Source: Candidatus Aerophobota bacterium (lineage in GTDB: Bacteria > Aerophobota > Aerophobia > Aerophobales > B3-G15). Taken from it: 14,469 bases of DNA. Positions 1-6,587 of this stretch are shown here, piece after piece. The notes under the pieces are model-generated. The model saw only the letters and a program-made list of their open reading frames with translations. It had not been told where the DNA came from and made no database searches. The position numbers and the translations under genes are program-made. Positions within the stretch are counted from its first letter, which is position 1. Every line of letters begins with the position of its first letter. The stretch is from assembly GCA_014859225.1 (NCBI GenBank), contig JACUUP010000028.1, positions 1-14,469 on the forward strand, in the 5' to 3' direction.

Positions 1-43
1 TAAATGACCCTTACATTGCGTTTCTGCCGTACTTATTCAGTAA

Positions 44-196
44 ACAATATTCCTGTGTATAAAAATTTTAGCTGAATGGCTGGAAGTTAAAACTTCTCAG
101 GTAGAAATTGAGAAGGGAGGGACTTCTCGAATTAAAAAAGTGAAAGTAATCGGGGATGCGGAAAAGTTAATAGATAAGTTTAGAAATTTTACATAA
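44..196 (+). pseudogene. 3' fragment of a DUF167 (YggU-type) gene
   Basis: The frame is open from the stop at 41-43 to TAA at 194-196. From about base 65 it reads ILAEWLEVKTSQVEIEKG followed by GTSRIKKVKVIG. This matches the C-terminal half of DUF167 proteins: a helix with a leucine-valine core, the V-E-I strand, then G-x-T-S-R. The N-terminal half (the strand before the lysine-rich loop and the A-N-x-A-L helix) is absent in all three forward frames of the 60 bases upstream, and no ATG, GTG or TTG precedes the conserved part in frame. I read it as a truncated relic at a junction. DUF167 function is not established. The family match comes from memory of its consensus, so confidence is moderate. 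Confidence 0.55.
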
Positions 197-246
197 AAGT
201 ATTTTTTAGAATGGATATGTAAAAATTAATGTAATTGTTTAAATTT

Positions 247-270
247 ATTAACATCTAAATTAACATCTAA
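247..270. repeat. Two tandem copies of a 12-bp repeat before the oxidase gene
   Basis: ATTAACATCTAA occurs twice head to tail (247-258 and 259-270), ending 9 bases before the ATG at 280. The position suits a regulator-binding repeat or a slipped duplication. TTAACAT recurs near 1570 and 1632 in the same AT-rich block, so low complexity is an alternative explanation. Confidence 0.5.
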
Positions 271-279
271 TATGACATT

Positions 280-1398
280 ATGACCGATATTAATATAACT
301 ATAATTGGTGCAGGAGTTATAGGACTGGCAATTGCCTGGGAACTTTCCCGAAAATACGAAAATATTGTCATAGTGGAAAGGCACAATAGTTTCGGGCAGG
401 AAACCAGCAGCAGAAACAGTGAAGTTATTCATTCTGGCATACATTACCCTCCAGGTTCTTTAAAAGCCAATTTATGTGTTGAGGGTAGAGGAATGCTCTA
501 TGATATTTGTAAAAATAATGGTGTTGGCCATGAAAGGGTAGGGAAGCTTTTGGTGGCTACAAGCGAGGAAGAGATTGATTTATTGGAAACTTTAAAAAAG
601 CAGGGGGAAGAAAATGGAGTGGAGGGACTTTTATTTTATGAACCAGCCGATATTAAAAGAATTGAACCTGCGGTAAATGCAAAATTAGCCATATATTCTC
701 CTGATTCAGGAATAATAGACTCTCATAACTTGATGAGTTATTTTGCTCATGTAGCAGAATCCAGAGATGCTCTGATTGTATATAATTCAGAGGTTATTGA
801 TATAGCAAGAAAAAATTATGGATTTGAGTTCAAAGTAAAGGGCCTGGATAAAACGATAGACAAATTTACTACTAAAATTTTGATAAATTCAGCGGGCCTG
901 TGCTCGGATAAAATAGCCGGGATGTGTGGGATAGATATAGATGAGGCTGGCTACAGGCTGCATCTTTGTAAAGGAGAATATTTCTCCTGGAATAAAAAAA
1001 TCCTAAATCATTTAATATATCCGGTACCTCACAAATTTTCTCTTGGTATACATGCTGGCCTGGACTTAAATCATGACATTAAATTTGGACCCAATGCTTA
1101 CTTTGTAGACGAAATTGATTATCAAGTAAATACTGAGAAAGAAAAGTTTTATAATTCCATTAAAAAATATCTTCCTGTTATAAAACTGGATGAGCTTTCA
1201 CCGGCTATGTCCGGTATAAGACCAAAACTGCAAACAGAGGAGGAAGATTTCAGAGACTTCATAATTTGCCCTGAATCTGAAAGAGACTTACCAGGACTAA
1301 TAAACCTTATTGGGATAGAATCTCCAGGGCTAACAGCCGCTCCTGCCTTAGCCCTGTATGTTGCAAAAATGATAGACAGTATTTACAGTAATTTATAA
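280..1398 (+). CDS. FAD-dependent oxidoreductase, L-2-hydroxyglutarate oxidase (LhgO) family
   Basis: A 372-residue flavoprotein of the DAO superfamily. The N-terminus carries the dinucleotide-binding fold GAGVIGLA (residues 10-17), with an acidic residue closing the second strand in IVER (E33). The stretch SSRNSEVIHSGIHYPPGS just after residue 42 is the flavin and substrate signature of LhgO-type enzymes. The C-terminus has SGIRPKL and GIESPGLTAAPALA, the FAD-closing segment expected at the end of the family. Members oxidise L-2-hydroxyglutarate or related 2-hydroxy acids to the 2-oxo acid and pass electrons to quinone or another acceptor; the exact substrate here is inferred. The length is slightly under the roughly 400 residues usual for LhgO. 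ATG 280 has no evident Shine-Dalgarno site. Composition is AT-rich compared with the aldolase and permease. It stands alone, with no pathway partner nearby. Confidence 0.85.
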   Translation: MTDINITIIGAGVIGLAIAWELSRKYENIVIVERHNSFGQETSSRNSEVIHSGIHYPPGSLKANLCVEGRGMLYDICKNNGVGHERVGKLLVATSEEEIDLLETLKKQGEENGVEGLLFYEPADIKRIEPAVNAKLAIYSPDSGIIDSHNLMSYFAHVAESRDALIVYNSEVIDIARKNYGFEFKVKGLDKTIDKFTTKILINSAGLCSDKIAGMCGIDIDEAGYRLHLCKGEYFSWNKKILNHLIYPVPHKFSLGIHAGLDLNHDIKFGPNAYFVDEIDYQVNTEKEKFYNSIKKYLPVIKLDELSPAMSGIRPKLQTEEEDFRDFIICPESERDLPGLINLIGIESPGLTAAPALALYVAKMIDSIYSNL

Positions 1399-1666
1399 GA
1401 TGCTTTTCCAGCCAGCAAGGATGATTCTTTCATTTCTACCAAACTTAAATTATTATGTTAATTTTTTAATAATTACATTAAACTTAAAGTTATCTGATAA
1501 CATATGTCCCAAAATTGCCTTCATATAAGCACCCTAAAAATCCCTATTTATCAATTACTTTTATTTTGGTTAACATAATATCTATTATCGGAAGTTATAG
1601 GGGGAGTGCAATTTTTACAATTTTGGGTAAAATTAACATAAGACTTGAAATAAGGGGGGTGCTTTT

Positions 1667-1942
1667 TTGAACTACTCAACCAAAGGTATAAATCGCATTA
1701 TTAAGGTAAGCTATTACTGGAGAAAAATTTTGTGTAAAAGTTTTGCCCGCCCCTTACTTTTTAAAATTACCAGTCTCTTATCAGTAAAACCCTTTGCAGG
1801 ATTGACATACAAAGAACATATGAATGGCGGTTTACACTTTACTGGAGGTTTACCTACAAATGAAAACAAAAGCCTGAAGGTATTTACAGCAAAATATATA
1901 ACACAACGTGTTAGAATTTTTAAGGGTAAAAAAGAGGGTTGA
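1667..1942 (+). CDS. Orphan 91-residue protein, function unknown
   Basis: An open frame starting at TTG 1667, preceded by a strong GGGGGGTG purine run at 1654-1661 with about 5 bases of spacing, which is the main argument that it is translated. The product is very basic: lysine and arginine are spread throughout and the tail is KGKKEG. It has no clear membrane segment, no cysteine cluster and no motif I recognise. The middle part, PFAGLTYKEHMNGGLHFTGG, looks more protein-like than random, so it could also be a fragment of a longer protein. It lies in the AT-rich block between two non-coding stretches and has no operon partner. A chance ORF in AT-rich DNA cannot be excluded. Confidence 0.35.
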   Translation: MNYSTKGINRIIKVSYYWRKILCKSFARPLLFKITSLLSVKPFAGLTYKEHMNGGLHFTGGLPTNENKSLKVFTAKYITQRVRIFKGKKEG

Positions 1943-2362
1943 AGGCGAGCTTATTTTATTAAAATAAATTAAGGCATAACTTTAATTTTTGAATTCGCAC
2001 AGATTAGAAATTCTGGATAAGAATTTTTGACCCCATATTCTAATTTTCTGGGTGAGATTTGAAGATTTATTTTTTTAGCGCTCACCTAACATTTTCAGAC
2101 AATTTATTTTGACCGGCACTCTTTTTTAAATTTGAACTCCCCTACCCTATCCTTACTATCACATGCTCAGCAAGCTTTCAAACTTTCCGCCTTTGATTCA
2201 CACAATTGGTTTGTGTAGTGTTATAGAAGAAAACATCCCTAATGAGGCGTTTTAGAGCGATACTTTTCATTTGGGTAATGGTTTTATATCTCCTGATGGT
2301 TTGGGGGGCTCCTGAAGGCTTTATTTACAATTTTTTTGCACATTTTTTATTCAGAAGACTGC
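1943..2362. other. AT-rich intergenic stretch with small palindromes
   Basis: I find no convincing gene here. It holds an 8-bp perfect AT palindrome at 1951-1967 (TTATTTTA, T, TAAAATAA), an inverted pair GGTGAG (2051-2056) and CTCACC (2081-2086), and ACACAA/TTGTGT at 2200-2216 with a 5-base loop. None has the GC stem plus T-run of an intrinsic terminator. The 70-codon frame that opens at 2242 has no ribosome-binding site and runs antisense into the yjbQ gene, so I leave it out. Confidence 0.5.
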
Positions 2363-2788
2363 TCATTCTCCAAGCACCTGGACTACGATTTCTCTGTGAC
2401 GAGGTTTGTTATCAAACTCCAGAAAAATTATCTGTTGCCAGGTTCCCAGGATGAGCTTGCCATTAACAAAAGGAACCGAGATAGATGCTCCCACAAGCGA
2501 GGCCCTTACGTGCGAGTGTCCATTCCCATCATGCCATCGTCTATCGTGATGATAGGTTTTCCCGGAAGGAATGTAGGTATCAAAAAACTCCTCAAGATCC
2601 TTCACCAATCCTGGTTCATGCTCTACTGTTGTAACCGCCCCGGTTGATCCTGGAACAAAAATAGTAACAGTTCCGCTTAGAAGTTCTGATTTTTTCACTT
2701 CCGCCTGCACCTTGTCCGTAATATCAAATACCTCATACCCTCCCCTATCATCTATAGTTATCTTACCGGTAAAAACAGATACCTTCAT
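2363..2788 (-). CDS. yjbQ: YjbQ family protein (UPF0047, secondary thiamine-phosphate synthase)
   Basis: A 141-residue single-domain protein of full family length. Diagnostic motifs are in order: GTVTIFVPGSTGAVTTVEHE (residues 39-58), then RWHDGNGHSHVRASLVG (84-100) with its clustered histidines, then LGTWQQIIFLEFD (114-126). UPF0047 proteins form compact trimers with a histidine-lined, probably metal-binding site. E. coli YjbQ has weak thiamine-phosphate synthase activity in genetic tests, but the physiological role is unclear, so the name reflects family rather than proven function. The start ATG has a good GGAGAGG site upstream. It lies 71 bases after the AlkD gene on the same strand, and a possible 15-codon ORF overlaps its start codon (ATGA), so co-transcription and coupled translation are plausible. 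Confidence 0.9.
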   Translation of the reverse strand: MKVSVFTGKITIDDRGGYEVFDITDKVQAEVKKSELLSGTVTIFVPGSTGAVTTVEHEPGLVKDLEEFFDTYIPSGKTYHHDRRWHDGNGHSHVRASLVGASISVPFVNGKLILGTWQQIIFLEFDNKPRHREIVVQVLGE

Positions 2789-2832
2789 GTATTCCTCTCC
2801 TTCTTTGTTATGGAGGTTAGGTCCTGATTCAT
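2785..2832 (-). CDS. Possible 15-codon leader ORF overlapping the yjbQ start
   Basis: On the minus strand a strong GAGGAGGT site is followed after nine bases by ATG, encoding MNQDLTSITKKERNT and ending in a TGA that overlaps the yjbQ start as ATGA. The site begins about 10 bases after the AlkD stop. The strong ribosome-binding site and exact stop-start overlap suggest translational coupling. The frame is closed by a stop just upstream, so it is not the tail of a longer gene. Chance, or a decayed gene start, remains possible. I recognise no attenuator features in the peptide. Confidence 0.35.
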   Translation of the reverse strand: MNQDLTSITKKERNT

Positions 2833-2859
2833 AAAATTTTTACCTCCTCAAACTTATTC

Positions 2860-3573
2860 TTATTTTCTATTATAGAACCCTCTCGCTAAATAATGTTTTC
2901 TTTTTTCCTCGGGAAATTTCTCAATGGCGTAGCGAAGTGTAGTTCTTGCCATTTTGTCAGCGTATTTATCAAGAAATTCTTCTTCTGCCTTGTAATCTCT
3001 TTTCCCAATCTCGCGTAGCATCCAGCCAACTGCTTTTTGAATTAAATCATGTTCATCGTCTACAAGTATTCTAGCAATTGCAAAAGTTTCTTCAAATTGA
3101 TTGTTTTTTATGAAGCTAAATGTTGCTATAATAGCTATTCTTCTTTCCCAGAGCATTTTTGATCTGGCTAACTGGTAGAGAATAGCTTTTGGCTTGCCTG
3201 AAAGATACTCTCCTACTATTTTATAAGCCGATAAATCCACTAAGTCCCAGCTATTTATGTATTTTGTATTTTGTAAATATGTTCTGTAGACTGCTTCTTT
3301 TTCCTTTCCCTTTTGAAATTTATCAACCATGATAAGGAGCGAAGCTAATCGTTCCTCGTGAATTTTAGAATGTAGCAAATCCACTATATCCAGTAACGCA
3401 AGCTCGTTATATTTTTTTGCTATCTTTCGTACATGCGGGACCGCCACACCTAAAAAAACATCCCCTTCGCCGTATTCTCCTGCGCCTGTTTTGAAAAATC
3501 GCTGCAGAATCTTTGCTTTTTCTGGATTTTCTTGAGCGCTCAACTCTTTTTTTAAAATAGAAAGTGTGCACAT
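2860..3573 (-). CDS. AlkD-like DNA alkylation repair glycosylase
   Basis: A 237-residue all-helical protein built of HEAT-like repeats, the AlkD family. It binds DNA around a damaged base and excises cationic alkylpurines such as N3- and N7-alkyl adducts without flipping the base. The key residues of the Bacillus cereus enzyme are visible: INSWDLVD supplies W109 and D113, LWERRIAI supplies R144/R145, and GWMLRE supplies W184. The N-terminal GVAVPHVRKIAKKY (42-55) is the usual helix-two signature. The length is normal. ATG 3573 is the assumed start; no strong ribosome-binding site is obvious because the repeat element E1 begins 12 bases upstream and has probably replaced the native 5' region. 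It is followed on the same strand by yjbQ and is AT-richer than the neighbouring aldolase. Confidence 0.9.
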   Translation of the reverse strand: MCTLSILKKELSAQENPEKAKILQRFFKTGAGEYGEGDVFLGVAVPHVRKIAKKYNELALLDIVDLLHSKIHEERLASLLIMVDKFQKGKEKEAVYRTYLQNTKYINSWDLVDLSAYKIVGEYLSGKPKAILYQLARSKMLWERRIAIIATFSFIKNNQFEETFAIARILVDDEHDLIQKAVGWMLREIGKRDYKAEEEFLDKYADKMARTTLRYAIEKFPEEKRKHYLARGFYNRK

Positions 3574-3584
3574 GGTTAAATATA

Positions 3585-3664
3585 AAAAAAGGGGACAGAT
3601 TTATTTATTATGTTTTACATATAGTAGAGGACACGCTATGAAAAATAAATCTGTCCCCTTTTTT
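3585..3664. repeat. Element E1: 80-bp unit with perfect 22-bp inverted termini
   Basis: Bases 3585-3606 and 3643-3664 are perfect inverted copies of AAAAAAGGGGACAGATTTATTT, enclosing 36 bases. The inner part contains TTTTACATATAGTAG and then AGAGGACACGCTATG (to 3640), which reads as a Shine-Dalgarno site and ATG that run straight into the right terminus. The same termini and inner stretch recur in E2 (6562-8143) and, degenerated, in E3 (13519-13736). The size and lack of any gene suggest a MITE-like, internally deleted derivative of a mobile element. As RNA it would fold into a long hairpin flanked by A and T runs, so it may also end transcription of the aldolase gene, whose stop is 64 bases away. 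Confidence 0.85.
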
Positions 3665-3727
3665 GTTTTCTCAACAAAGCTTGTTTTGCAGCAAAATCTG
3701 TGCTACCTGGAATGCTCAGCCTACGTA

Positions 3728-4795
3728 TTACTTTCTGCTATTTCTCTTTTCTCTGTCATACCTTGCATCCTGCATCACGTTTGTTACCACCTGTATTAAC
3801 CGCTGCGCCTCTTCTGTTGGTCTTCCCCAGAAATTTCTACCAATAATCCTTCCTTCTGCACCTGCATCCATGACGATTCTGGTAGTCTCTTCCAGTTCTT
3901 TTTCAGGGTCTTTACCGAGCTTTGGTCCTCCTGACACCACGACAAATGTTCTACGTGCCGGACCTACCACAAGGTTCATTCGCCTTACGTGTAGTTCGTA
4001 GGAAATGCTATGCTCATTTTCTGGTTCAAGATCCAAATACATCTCTGGTGCTTCAGGCATCTTTGCTTTAACAAAGTTCTGAAGCATATCTTTGTAAGCA
4101 TCTATGTTTCTTGCTGGTCGAGGAAATTTCGTCTTTACCACATCGGCACCAAGATCTTCCGCAGCAGCCACCGCGTTATGGCACCAGTAGAGGCTATCTG
4201 CCCCGACTCTTTCTGGAAGTGGTCCTCGTGCATATGCCCAGATAACAACCGGAAGACTGGCATCATGTGCTTCTTCTACGATCTCACCAATTCGTTCCAC
4301 ATCCTCCATGGTTTCCTCACCACCAATATAGAAGGTAAGACCAACAGCAGTTGCGCCCATCTCCAGAGCTGTGTATATCATCATGCGGGAATCTCCATAA
4401 CAGGCATGTCGGGGATAGGAAACCTCTTCGTTGCTTGCCACTCTGAAGTGCCCGTCAAGTTTAACAATAAGAGGTACCCAGGGGCAGATTAAACTCTGGT
4501 ATTTGGCTGCTGTGCGAAGTGGCAAAACCAGTGCAGACACACCAGCCTTGTTGGCAAGCTCAATGACGGCATCGGGTTCAGCTGACCGCTCCCACTTTGC
4601 CACGTGACCTGCACCATGTTCAACCCGTTGGTCAAAGGGAAGCCCAAGAAATGTACCCCTCCCGGGACCATGCTGGTAAAACATCTCGTAAAGCTTTTTT
4701 CTTCGCCCTCTACCAATGTTGCCGTCTGTAGAAATTTGGCTAAGGTCTGGCCTTTCTGCGATATTTTTCTGAGCATTTGAAGATATTCTTGCCAT
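3728..4795 (-). CDS. Class I fructose-bisphosphate aldolase, DhnA/archaeal type
   Basis: A 355-residue TIM-barrel aldolase of the DeoC/LacD superfamily, DhnA group. It cleaves fructose 1,6-bisphosphate reversibly to dihydroxyacetone phosphate and glyceraldehyde 3-phosphate through a Schiff base. The likely Schiff-base lysine is K221 in LGADVVKTKFPRP. The early FDQRVEHGAG (54-63) is the DhnA signature for the first strand, and GATAVGLTFYIG (147-158) and VVSGGPK (286-292) are the later strand ends; the last forms the phosphate site together with AGAEGRIIGRNFWGR near 311-325. The length is longer than the 260-300 residues of core DhnA proteins because of N- and C-terminal extensions. The ATG has a strong AAGGAGG site 8-9 bases upstream. 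A good promoter lies at 4863-4890. It reads toward E1 and stands as a single gene. Related names (LsrF-like thiolase, phospho-sugar aldolase) fit less well. Confidence 0.9.
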   Translation of the reverse strand: MARISSNAQKNIAERPDLSQISTDGNIGRGRRKKLYEMFYQHGPGRGTFLGLPFDQRVEHGAGHVAKWERSAEPDAVIELANKAGVSALVLPLRTAAKYQSLICPWVPLIVKLDGHFRVASNEEVSYPRHACYGDSRMMIYTALEMGATAVGLTFYIGGEETMEDVERIGEIVEEAHDASLPVVIWAYARGPLPERVGADSLYWCHNAVAAAEDLGADVVKTKFPRPARNIDAYKDMLQNFVKAKMPEAPEMYLDLEPENEHSISYELHVRRMNLVVGPARRTFVVVSGGPKLGKDPEKELEETTRIVMDAGAEGRIIGRNFWGRPTEEAQRLIQVVTNVMQDARYDREKRNSRK

Positions 4796-4862
4796 TCATT
4801 TCCTCCTTATTGTAGGTTATTATTATTGGATTTTATTACCTTCTTCTATTTTTCTTATTGTT

Positions 4863-4890
4863 ATTATAATGAAAATCGCAGAACTGTCAC
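4863..4890 (-). promoter_or_regulatory. Sigma-70-type promoter for the aldolase gene
   Basis: On the minus strand GTGACA (4885-4890) is followed by a 16-base spacer and a perfect TATAAT (4863-4868), leaving a leader of about 60 bases before the ATG at 4795. Read from sequence only. Confidence 0.6.
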
Positions 4891-4944
4891 GAAAAAAATC
4901 TACAGCATTACCAAGGGTGTCTCGTCTAGAAAAAAACTATTCAA

Positions 4945-4973
4945 TTGACATGCTGTTCCTTCTCATATACCAT
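4945..4973 (+). promoter_or_regulatory. Possible promoter for the CPBP-DUF72 pair
   Basis: A perfect -35 box TTGACA (4945-4950), a 17-base spacer and a weak -10 box TACCAT (4968-4973) point toward the gene starting at 5095, giving a leader of roughly 115 bases. The -10 match is 4 of 6, so this is moderate. The rest of 4796-5094 holds the divergent aldolase promoter and no gene I accept. Confidence 0.4.
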
Positions 4974-5094
4974 AGAATGAAATTAAGATACACAGAGCAG
5001 CAGCGTGTGGTGGGGACAGCTGGCATAGCCTATTTCATACAGCTGCACATCGTTTCTTCCCCTTCCCAACTCCTGGATACATTAGGAACGTACT

Positions 5095-5814
5095 ATGAAC
5101 AACTACAACAATAGCCTATCAGAGGATACCCAAAGCGCACTACCATCACGAAAGACTCAACGCATAGAAGTAGCAGTGTTTCTCTTTCTCGTTATGCCAT
5201 CCCTGGTCCTTTCTCATTTCGTGATGAAAGTGCACCTGATAAACTTCAAGCTGGTAGTTGCCTCACTCATTCTGCAGAATCTGTCGCTGTTAAGCCTCGT
5301 GTTGTTCTTCGTGTGGCGTAACGGTGAATCACGCATACGAATTGGTTGGGATTTTTCTCAGGGGTGCTCAGAGGTAGCTCTTGGAGCACTGCTTTTCTTT
5401 CCGGTCTTCTTTGGAACAAGTGCGCTGGGTGCTGCGTTAAAGAACCTTGGATTTTCTGCTCCAGCTGAATCACTACCTGCCTTTCTGATGCCGAACAATC
5501 TCCCCGAATACCTACTTGCCATACTACTGGTAACGATCATCGCTGTTGTAGAGGAGACCATTTTTCGAGGATACCTGATTCTCCGGTTCAAAACAATCAC
5601 GAAAAACCTTCCGGCACTGGTCGCTTTGTCTACAGTAATTTTTGCCCTGGGTCACGGCTATCAGGGTTGGACAGGTTTGGTGATGGTGATGGTCATGGGT
5701 ATAATCCTGGCACTCGTATATATCTGGCGAAAGAGTCTCGTTGCTCCGATGGTCATACACTTTTTACAAAATTTTATAGCTATCGTCGTTGTTCCGATTG
5801 TTCAAAAAGGTTAG
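5095..5814 (+). CDS. CPBP family intramembrane glutamic endopeptidase
   Basis: A 239-residue polytopic membrane protein with about six or seven hydrophobic segments. It carries the three CPBP (Abi, Rce1-like) active-site motifs inside membrane helices: VVEETIFRGY with E153, E154 and R158, FALGHGYQG with H187, and MVIHFLQN with H222 and N226. The glutamate and histidines activate water for cleavage of a transmembrane or C-terminal peptide. Bacterial members are linked to processing of peptides, bacteriocin self-immunity or protein sorting; nothing here tells which. An AGGA site lies 7 bases before the ATG. The DUF72 gene follows after 14 bases, so the two probably form an operon. Confidence 0.88.
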   Translation: MNNYNNSLSEDTQSALPSRKTQRIEVAVFLFLVMPSLVLSHFVMKVHLINFKLVVASLILQNLSLLSLVLFFVWRNGESRIRIGWDFSQGCSEVALGALLFFPVFFGTSALGAALKNLGFSAPAESLPAFLMPNNLPEYLLAILLVTIIAVVEETIFRGYLILRFKTITKNLPALVALSTVIFALGHGYQGWTGLVMVMVMGIILALVYIWRKSLVAPMVIHFLQNFIAIVVVPIVQKG

Positions 5815-5828
5815 GAGGAGCTCTACTG

Positions 5829-6587
5829 ATGAAAAGGGCAAGACATCTTCACGTGGGAACCTCTGGGTGGCACTATACGCACTGGAAGGGTCCTTTCTAT
5901 CCATCTCATCTGGCTACCAAAGAGTTTCTTGCCTACTACAGCCGATACTTTTGCACCACAGAGATCAACAATACCTTTTACCAACCAGCAAAGAAAAAAA
6001 GTCTTACCCGCTGGCGAAATACTGTGCCGGACGACTTTGTTTTTAGCGTAAAAGCCAGCCGCTATATCACTCATTATGCAAAATTAAAAAGCCCACAACG
6101 GCACTTGTCTCCTTTTCTGGAAGCGATACAATCACTTGGACACCAGCTGGGATGTATCCTTTTTCAGCTTCCACCCCGCTGGCGTTGCAATGTAGGGCGT
6201 CTTACCTCATTTCTCAAACTTTTACCAGAGCAGTATCGCTATACATTTGAGTTCCGTGACCCTAGCTGGTTCTGCCACGAAGTATACGAAGCGCTAAGCA
6301 AGTACAAAGTTGCATTCTGCATATATGAGCTCGGTGATGTCTGTTCACCCAAGAAAGTTACCACTGATTTCGTGTACGTCCGACTGCATGGCCCAGCGGG
6401 TCCTTATCGTGGGAAATACTCAACCGAACAACTCGCTGGATGGGTTGGCGCTTTTTCCAGTTGGCAAAAGCAGGATAAGACAATCTACTGCTACTTTGAT
6501 AATGACGAGAAAGGATTTGCAGTGGCAAACGCCCTGGAGTTACAGCACATGATAGTGAAAGAAAAAGGGGACAGATTTATTTATTGA
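5829..6587 (+). CDS. DUF72 family protein with repeat-derived C-terminus
   Basis: A 252-residue TIM-barrel-like DUF72 protein (YecE family), function unproven. ATG 5829 is chosen because an AGGAGG site ends 9 bases upstream and the family motif starts at once: HVGTSGWHYTHWKGPFYP (residues 8-25). Further landmarks are EINNTFYQ (45-52), FVFSVKASRYITH (70-82), LFQLPPRW (111-118), TFEFRDPSW (139-147), VYVRLHGP (182-189) and CYFDNDEKGFAVANAL (221-236), the normal end of the barrel. The open frame extends upstream to 5667, but that part overlaps the CPBP gene and lacks family sequence. The last residues, EKGDRFIY and the stop, are encoded by the left terminus of element E2, so the original tail has been cut off or replaced after the conserved core. 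Confidence 0.9.
   Translation: MKRARHLHVGTSGWHYTHWKGPFYPSHLATKEFLAYYSRYFCTTEINNTFYQPAKKKSLTRWRNTVPDDFVFSVKASRYITHYAKLKSPQRHLSPFLEAIQSLGHQLGCILFQLPPRWRCNVGRLTSFLKLLPEQYRYTFEFRDPSWFCHEVYEALSKYKVAFCIYELGDVCSPKKVTTDFVYVRLHGPAGPYRGKYSTEQLAGWVGAFSSWQKQDKTIYCYFDNDEKGFAVANALELQHMIVKEKGDRFIY

Noticed and set aside
2242-2647. 70- and 103-residue plus-strand ORFs
   Set aside because: Both lie antisense to yjbQ and have no ribosome-binding site or family features.
4869-5114. 81-residue plus-strand ORF before the CPBP gene
   Set aside because: Its ATG overlaps the aldolase -10 box, it has no ribosome-binding site, it overlaps the CPBP start by 20 bases and it shows no family features.
5667-5828. Extended N-terminus of the DUF72 gene
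   Set aside because: It overlaps the CPBP gene and lacks DUF72 sequence; ATG 5829 has a strong ribosome-binding site and is followed at once by the family motif.
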